A stretch of DNA of 64,000 bases from CAWKGC01 sp963849005 (GCA_963849005.1 CAWKGC010000023.1:186001-250000), one strand, 5' to 3'. Positions 1 through 10,873 are shown, counted from the first letter of the stretch. Notes: generated by a model from the letters alone, not told the origin. A program made the numbers and translations.

Positions 1-3000
1 GGGCTCGGCGTGCTGCGCGAGCCCAAGCTGGGCGGCCTCTCCGCAAGCTTCCGCGACCTTCCCCGCGAGATGCGCGCGCTTGCCCGCGACCCCCAGTTGC
101 TGGTGCTGAACAAGTCCTACACCCGCGCCACGGTGCATCGCCCGGGCTACCTCGATTACGTCGGCATCCGGAAATTCGACGCATCCGGCCGCGTCACCGG
201 CGAGCGCAGGTTCGTCGGCCTGTACACCTCGACCGCCTACCACCAGGACCCGCGCGACATCCCGCTGCTGCGCCGCAAGGTCGCGCGCGTGATCGAGCGT
301 GCCGGCTTCCAGAGCGCTTCGCATTTCGGCAAGAACCTGCTCTCGGTGATCGACAACTACCCGCGCGACGAGCTCTTCCAGGTCGACGAGACCACGCTCT
401 TCGAGACCACCAGCGGCGTGCTCAGGCTCGGCGACCGCCGCCGCACGCGGGTCTTCATCCGCCGCGACATCTACGGGCGCTTCTTTTCCTGCCTCGTCTA
501 CGTGCCGCGCGAGAACTTCAACACCGACGTCCGGCTGAAGATCGAGCAGATCCTGAAGCGCCACCTTTCCGGGATCAGCGTGGAATTCACCGTGCAGTTG
601 TCCGAGGCGGTGCTCGCGCGCATCCACCTGCTGGTGCGCACCTCGCCAAAGGACAACCCGGCCTACGATGTGCGCGCAATCGAGATCGGAGATCGCGCAA
701 GCGATACGGCGCTGGGACGAAGACCTGCGGCTTGCGCTGGCCGAGAAGTTTGGCGAGGAAGGCGCGGCCGTGGCGATGCGTTCCTATGCCAACGCCTTTC
801 CGATCGCGTATCGCGAGACGCTGGGCGCGCGCGCCGCAGTGCGCGACATCGCCATCATGCAGGGGATGGACGCGGCGCGGCCGCGCGCGTTCAGCCTGTA
901 TCGCCCTGTCGAGGCGGACGCGCAGACGCTGCGCCTGAGGCTCTTCAAGCTGGGCGGCGGCATGCCGCTCTCCACCAGCCTGCCGATCCTCGAGAACATG
1001 GGCCTCACCGTCCTGGACGAGCAATCCTGGGCGATTGCCCGCGAAGGCGAGGAGAGCGTCACGATCCATGACTTCGGCATGAAGAGCGGCACGCCGGTCG
1101 CGGACCTCGATGCGGTGAAGGGCCTCTTCGAGGCTGCGCTCGAGCGCGTCGTCACCGGGCAGGACGAGAACGACGGTTTCAACCGGCTGGTGCTGCGCGC
1201 CGGGCTTTCCGCCGAAGAGGTGGTCGGCATCCGCGCCTCCGCGAAATACCTGAAGCAGGCGGGCTTCACCTTCAGTCCCGCTTACATCCAGCAGACGCTG
1301 GCCGCGCACCCGGGAATCGCCGCCGGCCTGGTGGCGCTGTTCCACGCGAGATTCGATCCGGCGCAAAGAACAGGGCAGGGCGGCCGCGCAGGCGGCGCAG
1401 GTGGCGAAGATCGAGGCCGCGCTGGACGAGGTCTCCAACCTCGACGAGGACCGCATCCTGCGCCGTTTCCTCAAGGTGATCGAGGCGACGATCAGGACCA
1501 ACGCCTACCAGCGGGACCGATCGGGCGCGCGCAAGCCTTATCTCTCCTTCAAGCTCGATTCCGCCAAGGTGCCGGAATTGCCCGAGCCGCGACCGCTCTA
1601 CGAGGTGTTCGTCTATTCGCCGCGCTTCGAGGCGATCCACCTGCGCGGCGGCAAGGTCGCGCGCGGGGGGCTGCGCTGGAGCGACCGCCCCGAGGACTTC
1701 CGCACCGAAGTGCTGGGGCTGATGAAGGCGCAGATGGTGAAGAACGCGGTGATCGTGCCGGTAGGTTCGAAAGGCGGTTTCGTTCTGAAGGCCGCTCCCC
1801 CGGCGTCGGATCGCGAGGCGTACTTGAAGGAAGGCGTCGCCTGCTACCAGGACTTCCTGCGCGGCATCCTCGACATCACCGACAACCTCGTCGGCGGCAA
1901 GATCGTCCCGCCGAAGGACGTCGTGCGCCACGACGGGGACGATCCTTACCTCGTCGTCGCGGCCGACAAGGGCACGGCGACCTTCTCGGACTACGCCAAC
2001 GCGGTGAGCGCCGAGTACGGCCATTGGCTGGGCGACGCCTTCGCCTCCGGCGGCTCGGTCGGCTACGACCACAAGAAGATGGGCATCACCGCGCGCGGCG
2101 CGTGGGAAAGCGTCAAGCGCCACTTCCGCGAAATGGGCCTGGACACGCAAAGCCAGGACTTCAGCGTGGTCGGCATCGGCGACATGTCGGGCGACGTGTT
2201 CGGCAACGGCATGCTGCTGTCGCGGCACATCCGGCTGCTTGCCGCCTTCGACCACCGCCACATCTTCCTCGACCCGAGCCCGGATGCCGAGGCCAGCTTC
2301 AAGGAGCGCGAGCGCCTGTTCGCGCTGCCGCGTTCGTCATGGGCGGACTACGACGCGAAGCTCATCTCCAAAGGCGGCGGCATCCATGCGCGCACGCTGA
2401 AATCGATCCCGCTGACGCCGGAAGTGAGGAAGGTGCTCGATGTGGCCGAAGAAAGCCTTGCGCCGATCGAGTTGATCCGCGCCATCCTCAAGGCGCCGGT
2501 GGACCTGCTCTACAACGGCGGCATCGGCACCTACGTGAAGGCCACCCACCAGACCCACGCCGATGTCGGCGACAGGGCGACGGATGCGGTGCGGGTGAAC
2601 GGCGCGGAACTGCGCTGCAAGGTGGTCGCCGAGGGCGGCAACCTTGGGCTCACCCAGCTGGGGCGCGTCGAGTTCGCGGCCAAGGGCGGCCGGATCTTCA
2701 CCGACGCCATCGACAACTCGGCCGGCGTCGACTGTTCCGACCACGAGGTGAACATCAAGATCCTCGTGGGCCTCATCACGGCCGACGGCGAGCTCACCGA
2801 CAAGCAGAGGAGCAAGCTGCTCGCGGAGATGACCGACGAGGTGGGCCTCCTCGTGCTCACCGACAACTATTTCCAGACGCAATCGCTCGCGGTTTCCGGG
2901 GTGCGCGGCGAAAAGCTGCTCGACGCGCAGGCTTCCTTCATGCGCGCGCTCGAGAAGGCAGGGCGGCTCAACCGCGCGGTCGAGTTCCTGCCTTCCGAAG

Positions 3001-4052
3001 AGGAGATCGCCGAGAGGCGCCAGCAGAAGGCGGGGCTTACAGCGCCGGAGCGCGCGGTCCTGCTTGCTTACTCGAAGATGGAACTCTACGACGAGTTGCT
3101 GAAGGCGGCGATCATCGACGATCCTTATGTTGCCGCAGGGCTCCCGACGTACTTCCCGACGCTGCTGCGCGAGAAGCACGCGGCGGCGATGCCGCGCCAC
3201 CCGCTCAAGCGCGAGATCATCGCCACCATGGTGGCCAACGCGATGATCAACCGCACCGGAAGCGTGTTCGTGCACCGCATGAAGGAGGAGACCGGGGCGA
3301 GCGCCGAGGACGTGGTGCGTTCATACCTCCTGGTGCGCGACATCTTCGGGCTCGACCGGCTCTGGGACGAGATCGACGCGCTCGACGGGAAGGTCGCCGC
3401 GCCGGTCCAGTACGGCATGCTGATCGACGCGGGTCGCCTGGTGCTGCGCGCGACACTCTGGTTCCTGCGCCGGCGCCGGGAGAAGCTGCCGATGGCGCAG
3501 GTGATCGGCGTTTTCCAGCCGGGCGTGGCTGCCGTGGGCGCAATGCTGCCGGCGGCGCTGGCCGAGGGCGACCGGGCCGCGTGGCATGCGGCGGTGGCCA
3601 GGCTCACCGGGGCGGGCGTGCCTGAGGCGCTCGCGCGGCGCATGGCCGGGTTCGACGCCCTCTACGCGACGCTTGACGTTGCCGAAGTGGCCGAGGAGCG
3701 CCAATTGCCGCGCGAAACCGTCGCGGCGATCTATTTTGCTCTGGTCGGCAAGTTGGAACTTCGCTGGATCGCCGAGCGCATCTCCACGCTGCCCACCGAG
3801 ACGTCGTGGCAGGCGCTGGCGCGCAACGCGCTTCGCGACGACCTTGCCAGCCAGCAGCGCGGCCTCACCATGGCGGTCGCGCGGCTGGCGCCCGAGGCCA
3901 GTGACGTGGCGGCCATGCTCGCTTCCTGGGAAAACCGCTACCAGCAGCCGCTCGCGCGGATGAAGGCGATGGTCGCCGAGTTGAAACGCGGCGGCACGCT
4001 CGACCTGGCGGTGCTGTCGGTCCTGCTGCGGGAGTTGCGCGGGCTTGCCTGA
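1..4052 (+). CDS. gdhB: NAD-specific glutamate dehydrogenase, large proteobacterial type (5' partial, frameshifted)
   Basis: This is the C-terminal part (about 1350 residues) of the roughly 1600-residue bacterial NAD-glutamate dehydrogenase (Bac_GDH family), which oxidatively deaminates glutamate to 2-oxoglutarate. The catalytic core is clear in the last frame: LRWSDRPEDFRTEVLGLMKAQ, VGSKGGFVLK, the DDPYLVVAADKGTATFSD stretch and the NAD-binding region near VVGIGDMSGDVFGNGML. The start lies before the window. The protein runs in frame 1 to about 690, frame 2 to about 1360 and frame 3 to the stop. Both breaks are single-base events (near 690 and in the GG at about 1358), and homology-like sequence continues on both sides, so they are probably sequencing errors. 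The MFS gene begins 3 bp after the stop. Confidence 0.93.
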
Positions 4053-4055
4053 TCG

Positions 4056-5237
4056 ATGAGCGCCTCCCGTCCCTGGCGGGTGGTGGCCGCGCTCGGCGTG
4101 ACCCAGGTGGTCTCGTGGGGCTCGCTGTACTACGCCTTCGCCGTCGTGATGCCTTCGCTTCAGGAAGCATTGGGCGCATCGCGGTCGGTCGTGGTCGGCG
4201 CCTATTCGCTCTCGCTGCTGGTCTCCGGGCTGGTCGCGGTGCCGGTCGGGCGCTACATCGACTCGAACGGCAGCCGCGTGCTCATGGGGGCCGGCTCGTT
4301 CCTCGCCGCGGTGTCGCTCGCGCTGTTGTCGCAGGCGCAGTCCGTGGCAGCGCTCTACATCGCCGAGGCGGTGATGGGCGTGGCGATGGGCATGACGCTC
4401 TACGAGCCGGCGTTCGCCAGCCTTGCAATCGCGTTCAAGGAGAATCTGCGCAAGGCGATCACCGTGCTCACGCTCGCGGGAGGCTTCGCCAGCACGGTTT
4501 TCTGGCCGCTGACGCAGTACCTGGCCGACACGATGGGCTGGAGGGAAGCGCTGCTGGTCCTCGCCGCGATCAATTTCGCGACGTGCGTTCCGCTGCATGC
4601 TGTCTTTCTTCCCGGCGGCCATCACGCGGCGGCGGCAAACAACAAGCCCGATCCGGGCCAGCGCGCCCGGTTGCTGGCGGACCCGCGATTTCGCTGGCTG
4701 GCGATCGCCTTCACGGGGAACACCTTCGTGTTTGCCACGGCCGGACTGCACATGCTCGCCATTCTCGCGGACCGCGGGTATTCGGCCGGCGAGGCAGCCG
4801 CCCTCGGGGCCATGATCGGACCGATGCAGGTGGCAGGGCGGGTCGTGGACATGGTTTTCGCCAATCGCTTCAATCCCAGGCAAGTCGGCATCTTTGCGAT
4901 GCTGGCGCTGCCTGGCTCGCTCGTCGTGCTGTGGTTTGCCGGCGCGAGCGTTGCGCTGGTGGTGGCGTTCGCCGTGTTGTACGGCTCGGGCAACGGTATT
5001 GTCACGATCGTGCGCGGCACGGTGCCCGCGGAACTGTTCGGACGCGAAGGCTATGGCGCGATGAACGGGCTGATCGCCGCTCCGTCGCTCATCGCAAGGG
5101 CGGCGGGACCGCTGGCCGGTGCCGCGCTGATCGCGCCGATGGGCGGCTACGGCGGCGTGATCCTGTTCCTTGCGGCGATCGCGCTGCTCGCCGCCATCAG
5201 CTTCATCGTGGCCGTCCGGCACCCGTCGGGGGCGTGA
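4056..5237 (+). CDS. MFS transporter
   Basis: An intact protein of 393 residues with about twelve hydrophobic segments, the usual length for a major facilitator superfamily carrier. The N-terminal half has the loop PVGRYIDSNGSR, a variant of the MFS loop 2-3 motif. The sequence resembles the oxalate/formate-antiporter-like and YnfM-like MFS proteins common in Burkholderiales, but the substrate cannot be read from sequence. It starts 3 bp after the glutamate dehydrogenase stop and may be co-transcribed with it. It faces the Mth938-like gene, and a copy of the palindromic repeat element fills the gap. Confidence 0.85.
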   Translation: MSASRPWRVVAALGVTQVVSWGSLYYAFAVVMPSLQEALGASRSVVVGAYSLSLLVSGLVAVPVGRYIDSNGSRVLMGAGSFLAAVSLALLSQAQSVAALYIAEAVMGVAMGMTLYEPAFASLAIAFKENLRKAITVLTLAGGFASTVFWPLTQYLADTMGWREALLVLAAINFATCVPLHAVFLPGGHHAAAANNKPDPGQRARLLADPRFRWLAIAFTGNTFVFATAGLHMLAILADRGYSAGEAAALGAMIGPMQVAGRVVDMVFANRFNPRQVGIFAMLALPGSLVVLWFAGASVALVVAFAVLYGSGNGIVTIVRGTVPAELFGREGYGAMNGLIAAPSLIARAAGPLAGAALIAPMGGYGGVILFLAAIALLAAISFIVAVRHPSGA

Positions 5238-5269
5238 GCCACGGCAGTTCGTCGCAGTCGAAGCGAGCC

Positions 5270-5760
5270 CCGCCATGGCGGTATCCACGAAGTGGCGATC
5301 CCCGGCGGAGCCCTCCCTTTCGACCCGTCGCCGGTGCGTCGGTCAAGACCGAGTTGCCGCCCTCGTGGATCGGGCGTCTTTCATGTGGCGTCGCAGTGCT
5401 TTTCGGTGCCGAGGCGCGTCTCGAAAGGGAGGGCTCCACCGAGGCTCGCGCGGACATCGCTGCGCGAGGCGCGAAGCGCCGTCTCCTTACGCGCAGGCGG
5501 GGGCGGGGCGGTTCCCTTCGGGAGGCGCGACACTCACGCCAAGCATGGCGGTGCTGCATAAGGACGCCCGATCTGACGAGGGCGTCGGCGCGGTCGTGAA
5601 TACCGTCATGGCGCCGGGTCGAGGGGAACCCCCCGCCACCGCCACCCATTCGCCGGGTCGAAGGGAACCGCCCCGCCCCCGCCCCATATTTCGCCGGGTC
5701 GAGGGGAGCCCCCGCAACCGCCCCCTTTCCATTTCGCCGGTTCGAAGGGAGACTCCCCCC
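5270..5760 (+). repeat. Palindromic intergenic element, copy A (core plus four tail units)
   Basis: This is one of three related copies in the window; the 5286-5612 core aligns without gaps to copy B at 11459-11785. Module 1 has perfect 17-bp arms at 5307-5323 and 5421-5437 around a small hairpin (CGCCC at 5358-5362, GGGCG at 5372-5376). Module 2 has perfect 25-bp arms at 5496-5520 and 5659-5683 around a second hairpin (GACGCCC at 5563-5569, GGGCGTC at 5580-5586). The tail has imperfect 40-bp units beginning at 5613, 5652, 5693 and 5736, each with the GTCGAAGGGAACCGCC motif. It fills the gap between two convergent genes. Arginine-rich open frames across it look like a GC effect, not coding. 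Confidence 0.85.
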
Positions 5761-5770
5761 TGGCTCCCGC

Positions 5771-6142
5771 TCAGTCGACGATCAGGGCCGCGATGACGTT
5801 GCGGCCTTCGCCCAGCAGCAGGTTGTAGGTGCGGCAGGCGGCGCGAGTGTCCATGACCTCCACGCCGATGCCCGCGGCATGCAAGGGGGCGAGGAGCGCC
5901 GGATCGGGGAAGGCGAAGGCCTTGCCCGAACCCACCAGCACGATCTCCGGCGCCATCTCGGCGAGCATGCGGAAATGCGCCTCGGTGAGCTGCTCGATCG
6001 AGCCCCCGGCCCAGCCCTCGGTGAGGCTTTTCGCGCTCACCACGAGGCTCCCGGCATGGCGCTTTCCGCCCACTTCGACGTAGCCGTCGCCATAGCCGGT
6101 GAAGGCGTTGCTGCCTTCGTTCAGGGTCTGCTCGATCTTCAT
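5771..6142 (-). CDS. Mth938-like domain protein (DUF498 family)
   Basis: A 123-residue protein matching the Mth938/NDUFAF3-like fold family in length and pattern. It has an N-terminal IEQTLNEGSNAFTGYGDGYV strand region, a central MAPEIVLVGSGKAFAFPDP segment and a C-terminal GRNVIAALIVD strand. The bacterial members are uncharacterised; the eukaryotic relative helps assemble respiratory complex I. It is divergent from alaC, with 103 bp between the start codons. Its 3' end abuts the tail of repeat copy A. Confidence 0.8.
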   Translation of the reverse strand: MKIEQTLNEGSNAFTGYGDGYVEVGGKRHAGSLVVSAKSLTEGWAGGSIEQLTEAHFRMLAEMAPEIVLVGSGKAFAFPDPALLAPLHAAGIGVEVMDTRAACRTYNLLLGEGRNVIAALIVD

Positions 6143-6156
6143 CGTGGCTCTCGGGT

Positions 6157-6185
6157 TTGCCCGGGGTGACTGCGGCAGCTAGAAT
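6157..6185 (+). promoter_or_regulatory. Candidate sigma-70 promoter of alaC
   Basis: TTGCCC (6157-6162) and TAGAAT (6180-6185) are separated by exactly 17 bp, about 60 bp upstream of the alaC start and inside the alaC/Mth938 divergent gap. This is a sequence match only. Confidence 0.5.
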
Positions 6186-6245
6186 CATAGACTTTTGCAC
6201 CGCAGCATCACAACGAGAACGTCTGAGCAAAGGCAAGAGAAAGCA

Positions 6246-7435
6246 ATGGCCCCGGAGTTTCCCCGCATCAAGCGGCTTCCCCCGTACGTCTTCAACATCA
6301 CCAACGAGCTCAAGATGGCGGCCCGCCACGCGGGCGAGGACATCATCGACCTCTCGATGGGCAACCCCGACGGCCCCACGCCGCGGCACATCGTCGACAA
6401 GCTGGTCGAGGTCGCCCAGCGCGAGGATACGCATGGCTACTCGGTGTCGAAGGGCATCCCGCGGCTGCGCCGCGCCATCTGCGGCTGGTACCAGCGGCGC
6501 TGGGGCGTGGAGTTCGATCCCGATACCGAGGCGATCGTCACGATCGGCTCCAAGGAGGGGCTCGCGCACCTGATGCTCGCCACGCTCGAGCGCGGCGACA
6601 CGGTGCTGGTGCCCAACCCCAGCTACCCGATCCACATCTACGGCGCGATCATCGCCGGCGCCGACATCCGCTCGGTGCGCATGGCGCCGGGCATCGACTT
6701 CTTCGCCGAGCTCGAGCGCGCGATCGGGGAGCTTTCCCGAAGCCGAAGATGCTGATCATCGGCTTCCCGTCGCAACCCCACCGCGCAGTGCGTGGAGCTG
6801 GATTTCTTCGAGAAGGTCGTCAAGCTCGCGCGCCAGCACGGCATCTTCGTGGTCCACGACCTCGCCTATGCCGACATCACCTTCGACGGCTGGAAGGCGC
6901 CCTCGATCATGCAGGTGCCCGGCGCCCGCGACGTCGCCGTGGAGTTCTTCACCATGTCGAAGAGCTACAACATGGCGGGCTGGCGCATCGGCTTCATGGT
7001 CGGCAACCCGGACCTGGTGCACGCGCTCGCCCGCATCAAGAGCTACCACGACTACGGCACCTATACTCCGCTGCAGGTGGCCGCCATCACCGCGCTGGAA
7101 GGGCCGCAGGAGTGCGTGGCCGAGATCGCCGCCAAGTACCAGATGCGCCGCGACGTGATGGTGAAGGGCCTGCACGAGGCCGGCTGGATGGTGGAGAACC
7201 CGAAGGCCTCGATGTACGTCTGGGCGCAGATCCCGGAGAAGTACCGCGCCGCAGGGCTCGATCGAGTTTGCCAAGCGACTGCTGCGCGAGGCCAAGGTCG
7301 CGGTGTCGCCGGGCATCGGCTTCGGGGATTACGGCGACGATCATGTGCGCATCGCGCTGATCGAGAACGAATCGCGCTCCCGGCAGGCGATCCGCGGCAT
7401 CAAGGACATGTTCCGGAAGGACGGCCTGTCTGTGA
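6246..7435 (+). CDS. alaC: AlaC-type aminotransferase (frameshifted)
   Basis: A class I PLP aminotransferase closely matching the alanine/valine-type AlaC enzyme. It begins MAPEFPRIKRLPPYVFNITNELKM and contains the lysine motif SKSYNMAGWRIGF, in which the Lys binds PLP. The reading frame is broken by one-base events near 6731 (deletion), 6775 (insertion) and 7258 (insertion, GGGC for GGC), yet the protein reads continuously across them. As written, the end runs in frame into hom. The natural stop is probably the TGA at 7433-7435, which overlaps the GTG start of hom, and that requires one more indel. Alanine synthesis is the likely role. Confidence 0.9.
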
Positions 7436-8742
7436 AGCCGATCCGCGTAGGCCTGCTGGGCCTGGGTACCGTGGGCAGCGGCACGATCGAGGTGCTGCGC
7501 CGCAACCGCGAGGAGATCTCGCGCCGCGCCGGCCGCGAGATCGTTGTCACCATGGCCTCTGCCCAGGACCTGAAGAAGAAGCGCTCGGTGGGACTGGAGG
7601 GCATCGCGCTCGTCGCCGACCCGGCCGCCATCGTTTCCAGCCCCGACATCGACATCGTCGTGGAGCTGATCGGCGGCGAGACGGTGGCGCGCGAACTGGT
7701 GATGAAGGCGATCGCCAGCGGCAAGCATGTCGTCACCGCCAACAAGGCGCTGCTCGCGAAGCACGGCAACGAGATCTTCAAGCTCGCCCAGGAGAAAGGC
7801 GTGGGCATCGGCTTCGAAGGCGCGGTCGCCGGCGGCGTGCCGATCATCAAGGCGATCCGCGAAGGGCTTTCCGCCAACCGCATCGAATGGATCGCCGGGA
7901 TCATCAACGGCACCTGCAACTACATCCTCACAGAGATGCGCGACAAGGGGCTCGCCTTCGACGTCGTGCTCAAGGAGGCGCAGCGGCTCGGCTACGCGGA
8001 GGCCGACCCCAGCTTCGACATCGACGGCATCGACGCCGCGCACAAGCTCACCATCCTCGCCGCGATCGCCTTCGGCATCCCGATGCAGTTCGACCGCGTT
8101 TCGACCGAGGGCATCGCCAAGCTCACCGCGCTCGACCTGCGCTATGCCGAGGGTTTGGGCTACCGCATCAAGCTGCTCGGCATCACGCGCCGCACGCCGA
8201 AGGGCATAGAGCTGCGCGTGCACCCCACGCTGGTGCCGTCCCGGCGGTTGATCGCCAATGTCGAGGGCGTGATGAACGCGATCCTCGTCAAGGGCGACGC
8301 CGTCGGCCCGACGCTTTACTACGGCCGCGGGGCGGGCGCGGAGGCGACGGCGAGCGCCGTGGTCGCTGACCTCGTCGACGTGACGCGCATGGCCACCGCC
8401 GACCCGGAACACCGCGTGCCGCACCTCGCGTTCCAGCCCGACCGGCTGTCGGACGCGCCGATCCTGCCGATGGAGGACGTGGAGACGGCGTGCTACCTGC
8501 GGCTGCGCGCCATGGACCGCCCCGGCGTGCTGGCCGACGTCACGCGCATCTGCGCGGACCTCGGCATTTCCATCGACGCCATCTTCCAGAAGGAAGCGGG
8601 CGAAGGCGAGGACCAGGTGGACGTGGTGATCCTCACCCACGTGACGGTGGAGCGGCAGGTGAACGCCGCCATCCGGCGCATCGAGGATCTCGATACCATC
8701 CCGGTTCCCGTTACCCGCATTCGCCTGGAAGAGTTGCTGTAG
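7432..8742 (+). CDS. hom: Homoserine dehydrogenase
   Basis: A 436-residue monofunctional homoserine dehydrogenase, which reduces aspartate semialdehyde to homoserine for threonine and methionine. The N-terminal Rossmann motif is GLLGLGTVGSG. The catalytic domain has EGAVAGGVPIIKAIREGL and IINGTCNYILTEM. The C-terminal ACT domain (CYLRLRAMDRPGVLADVTRI) probably senses threonine. The chosen start is GTG at 7432, with GGAAGGA 10 bp upstream. The open frame extends further up into alaC, which is discussed as a finding. It is followed by thrC after a 210-bp gap holding a long inverted repeat. Confidence 0.95.
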   Translation: MKPIRVGLLGLGTVGSGTIEVLRRNREEISRRAGREIVVTMASAQDLKKKRSVGLEGIALVADPAAIVSSPDIDIVVELIGGETVARELVMKAIASGKHVVTANKALLAKHGNEIFKLAQEKGVGIGFEGAVAGGVPIIKAIREGLSANRIEWIAGIINGTCNYILTEMRDKGLAFDVVLKEAQRLGYAEADPSFDIDGIDAAHKLTILAAIAFGIPMQFDRVSTEGIAKLTALDLRYAEGLGYRIKLLGITRRTPKGIELRVHPTLVPSRRLIANVEGVMNAILVKGDAVGPTLYYGRGAGAEATASAVVADLVDVTRMATADPEHRVPHLAFQPDRLSDAPILPMEDVETACYLRLRAMDRPGVLADVTRICADLGISIDAIFQKEAGEGEDQVDVVILTHVTVERQVNAAIRRIEDLDTIPVPVTRIRLEELL

Positions 8743-8770
8743 CGCGATGGAACCGCCGAAATAGCATTGG

Positions 8771-8902
8771 AACCGCCGATGAACGCCGATGAACGCCGAT
8801 AAAACCGTGAAAGAGATTTGCTTCGGCAAATTCCGTGGCATCCCGGACCAAACCCAATTTGCTTTTGCTTTTATCGGCGTTCATCGGCGTTCATCGGCGG
8901 TT
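8771..8902. repeat. 34-bp perfect inverted repeat between hom and thrC, with inner TTCG hairpin
   Basis: The arms at 8771-8804 and 8869-8902 are exact reverse complements over 34 bp. Each is built from two GAACGCCGAT units plus AACCGCCGAT. Between them lies a second hairpin with perfect 6-bp arms (8816-8821 and 8826-8831) capped by a stable TTCG tetraloop. This could be a mobile palindromic repeat or an intercistronic RNA structure. No U-tract typical of an intrinsic terminator follows. Confidence 0.85.
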
Positions 8903-8952
8903 AATTCGCTCTTCTGGATTTCCGGTCAATCCCGGAATGACGAGGCGAGCTG

Positions 8953-10352
8953 ATGCTTTACGTCTCGACCAGGGGCGGCATGCCGCCCAAGACGTTCACC
9001 GACATCCTGCTGGAAGGGCTCGCGCCTGACGGCGGCCTGGCGGTTCCCGAGCAATGGCCGCGAGTGACGCGCGCGAAACTCGACGCGATGCGGGACCTGG
9101 CTACCCGCAGCTCGCCTTCGAGATCCTGCGCTTCTTCGCCGACGACGTGCCGGGCGCGGAGCTGAAGGCGCTCGTGGAGCGGACCTACACGAAGGAAGTC
9201 TTCGGCACCGCCGAGATCACGCCGCTGAAGACGCTCGAGCCGGGCCTGCACATCCTCGCCTGCTCGAACGGACCGACGCTCGCGTTCAAGGACATCGCGA
9301 TGCAGCTGCTCGGCAACCTGTTCGAGCACGTGCTCGGCAAGCGCGGCGAGTCGCTCAACATCCTCGGCGCCACCAGCGGGGACACCGGGTCCTCGGCCGA
9401 GCATGCCATGAAGGGCAAGAAGAACCTGAGCGTCTTCATGCTCTCGCCGCACGGCCGCATGAGCGCCTTCCAGCGCGCGCAGATGTTCAGCCTGCAGGAG
9501 GCCAACATCCACAACCTGGCGGTCAAGGGCGTGTTCGACGACTGCCAGGACATCGTCAAGGCGATCGCGGGGGACCTCGAGTTCAAGGCGCGCTACAAGC
9601 TGGGCGCGGTGAATTCCATCAACTGGGCGCGCGTCGTGGCGCAGGTCGTCTACTACTTCAAGGGCTATTTTGCCGCGACGCGCTCCAATGACGAGGAAGT
9701 GTCGTTCGCGGTGCCCTCGGGCAACTTCGGCAACATCTGCGCCGGGCACGTCGCGCGCCGCATGGGGCTGCCCATCCGCAGGCTCATCCTCGCCACCAAC
9801 GAGAACGACGTGCTCGACGAATTCTTCCGCACCGGGCGCTACCGCCCGCGCAAGTCGGCCGAGGCCACGTCGAGCCCCTCGATGGACATCTCCAGGGCGT
9901 CCAACTTCGAGCGCTACCTCTGGGACATGGCCGCGCAGGATGGCGACGAGGTCGGCTCGCTCTGGCGCGAGGTCTTCGAGAAGGGCGGCTTCGACATATC
10001 CGGCGGCGCGATCTGGGACCGCATCGAGGACTCGGGCTTCGTTTCCGGCCGCAGCACGCACGAGGACCGGCTCGAGACGATCCGGCAGGTGAAGAAGCAG
10101 TACGGCTACATCATCGATCCGCACACGGCCGATGGAGTGAAGATCGGCCTGCGCTTCAGGGAGCCGCGCTACCCGCTCGTCTGCCTCGAGACCGCTCTGC
10201 CGGTGAAGTTCGAGGAGACCATCGTCGAGGCGCTTGGCGAGAAACCGCCGCGGCCGCCGGCATTCGAGGGAATCGAGGACTTGCCGCAGCGATTCGAGGT
10301 AATCGAGCCCGACGCGGAGGCCGTGAAGCGGATCATCGCCGGCCGCACCTGA
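8953..10352 (+). CDS. thrC: Threonine synthase (frameshifted)
   Basis: A PLP enzyme converting O-phosphohomoserine to threonine, about 466 residues, the usual length. It starts MLYVSTRGGMPPKTFTDIL. The PLP lysine lies in PTLAFKDIAMQ, and LGATSGDTGSSAEHAM is the phosphate-binding region. One base is missing near 9101 (CTGGCTAC for CTGGGCTAC), moving the frame from 1 to 3. The sequence is otherwise intact, so a sequencing error is likely. It follows hom as the third step of the pathway. Confidence 0.94.
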
Positions 10353-10375
10353 ACCCGGTTCTCCCTGGACACGCG

Positions 10376-10873
10376 ATGCGCCGATTCGGCCTGCTGTTTT
10401 TCGTGATCCTGGTCGTCCTGTTCGCGGCGGAGCTGACGCCGCCCGCGCAGCGCTGGTTCGTGGAACCGTGGACCGCGGCGGTCGCAGTTGCCAGCACTTC
10501 GCTCATCCAGCTTTTCGACGCAGCCGTGGTGGTCAACGGCCCGACCATCACGAGCGCGAGCAACGGGTTCGCAGTGACGATCCTCGCCGGTTGCAACGGG
10601 GTGGAAGCGATGATCGTCCTGCTGGCGGGGATACTTGCCTATCCGGCGCCGTGGAAGCACCGCATCGCCGGGCTCATGGTGGGCACCGTCGCCATCCAGG
10701 CCCTGAACCTCGTGCGCATCGCGACACTTTTCTACATCGGCCAATGGAACCGCGAAGTGTTCGAATGGGCGCACCTCTACGTGTGGCCGGTCCTGATCAT
10801 GATCGATGCGCTGGTGGTCTGGCTGGTGTGGCTGAGGATGCTGCCGCAGCACCCGCGCGGGGCGACGGCGTGA
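10376..10873 (+). CDS. xrtH: Exosortase H
   Basis: A 165-residue polytopic membrane protein with the exosortase/archaeosortase catalytic set: Cys73 in AGCNGVEAM, Arg114 in LNLVRIATLFYIG and His133 in EWAHLYVWP. The short length and sequence match the XrtH subtype (TIGR04177-like), which is thought to process proteins with an IPTLxxWG-type CTERM sorting signal. It starts 24 bp after thrC and overlaps the next gene by GTGA. No protein in the window carries an obvious CTERM tail, so its substrates are elsewhere. Confidence 0.9.
   Translation: MRRFGLLFFVILVVLFAAELTPPAQRWFVEPWTAAVAVASTSLIQLFDAAVVVNGPTITSASNGFAVTILAGCNGVEAMIVLLAGILAYPAPWKHRIAGLMVGTVAIQALNLVRIATLFYIGQWNREVFEWAHLYVWPVLIMIDALVVWLVWLRMLPQHPRGATA

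Noticed and set aside
587..5288. Several long minus-strand open frames opposite glutamate dehydrogenase and the MFS gene.
   Set aside because: They are antisense shadows in GC-rich coding DNA. The plus-strand products have clear family motifs and the shadows have none.
5170..5796. Long arginine- and proline-rich open frames on both strands across the palindromic elements, conserved in all three copies.
   Set aside because: They arise from stop-poor GC-rich palindromes. Differences between copies are spread over all codon positions, and no start/SD or domain is recognisable.
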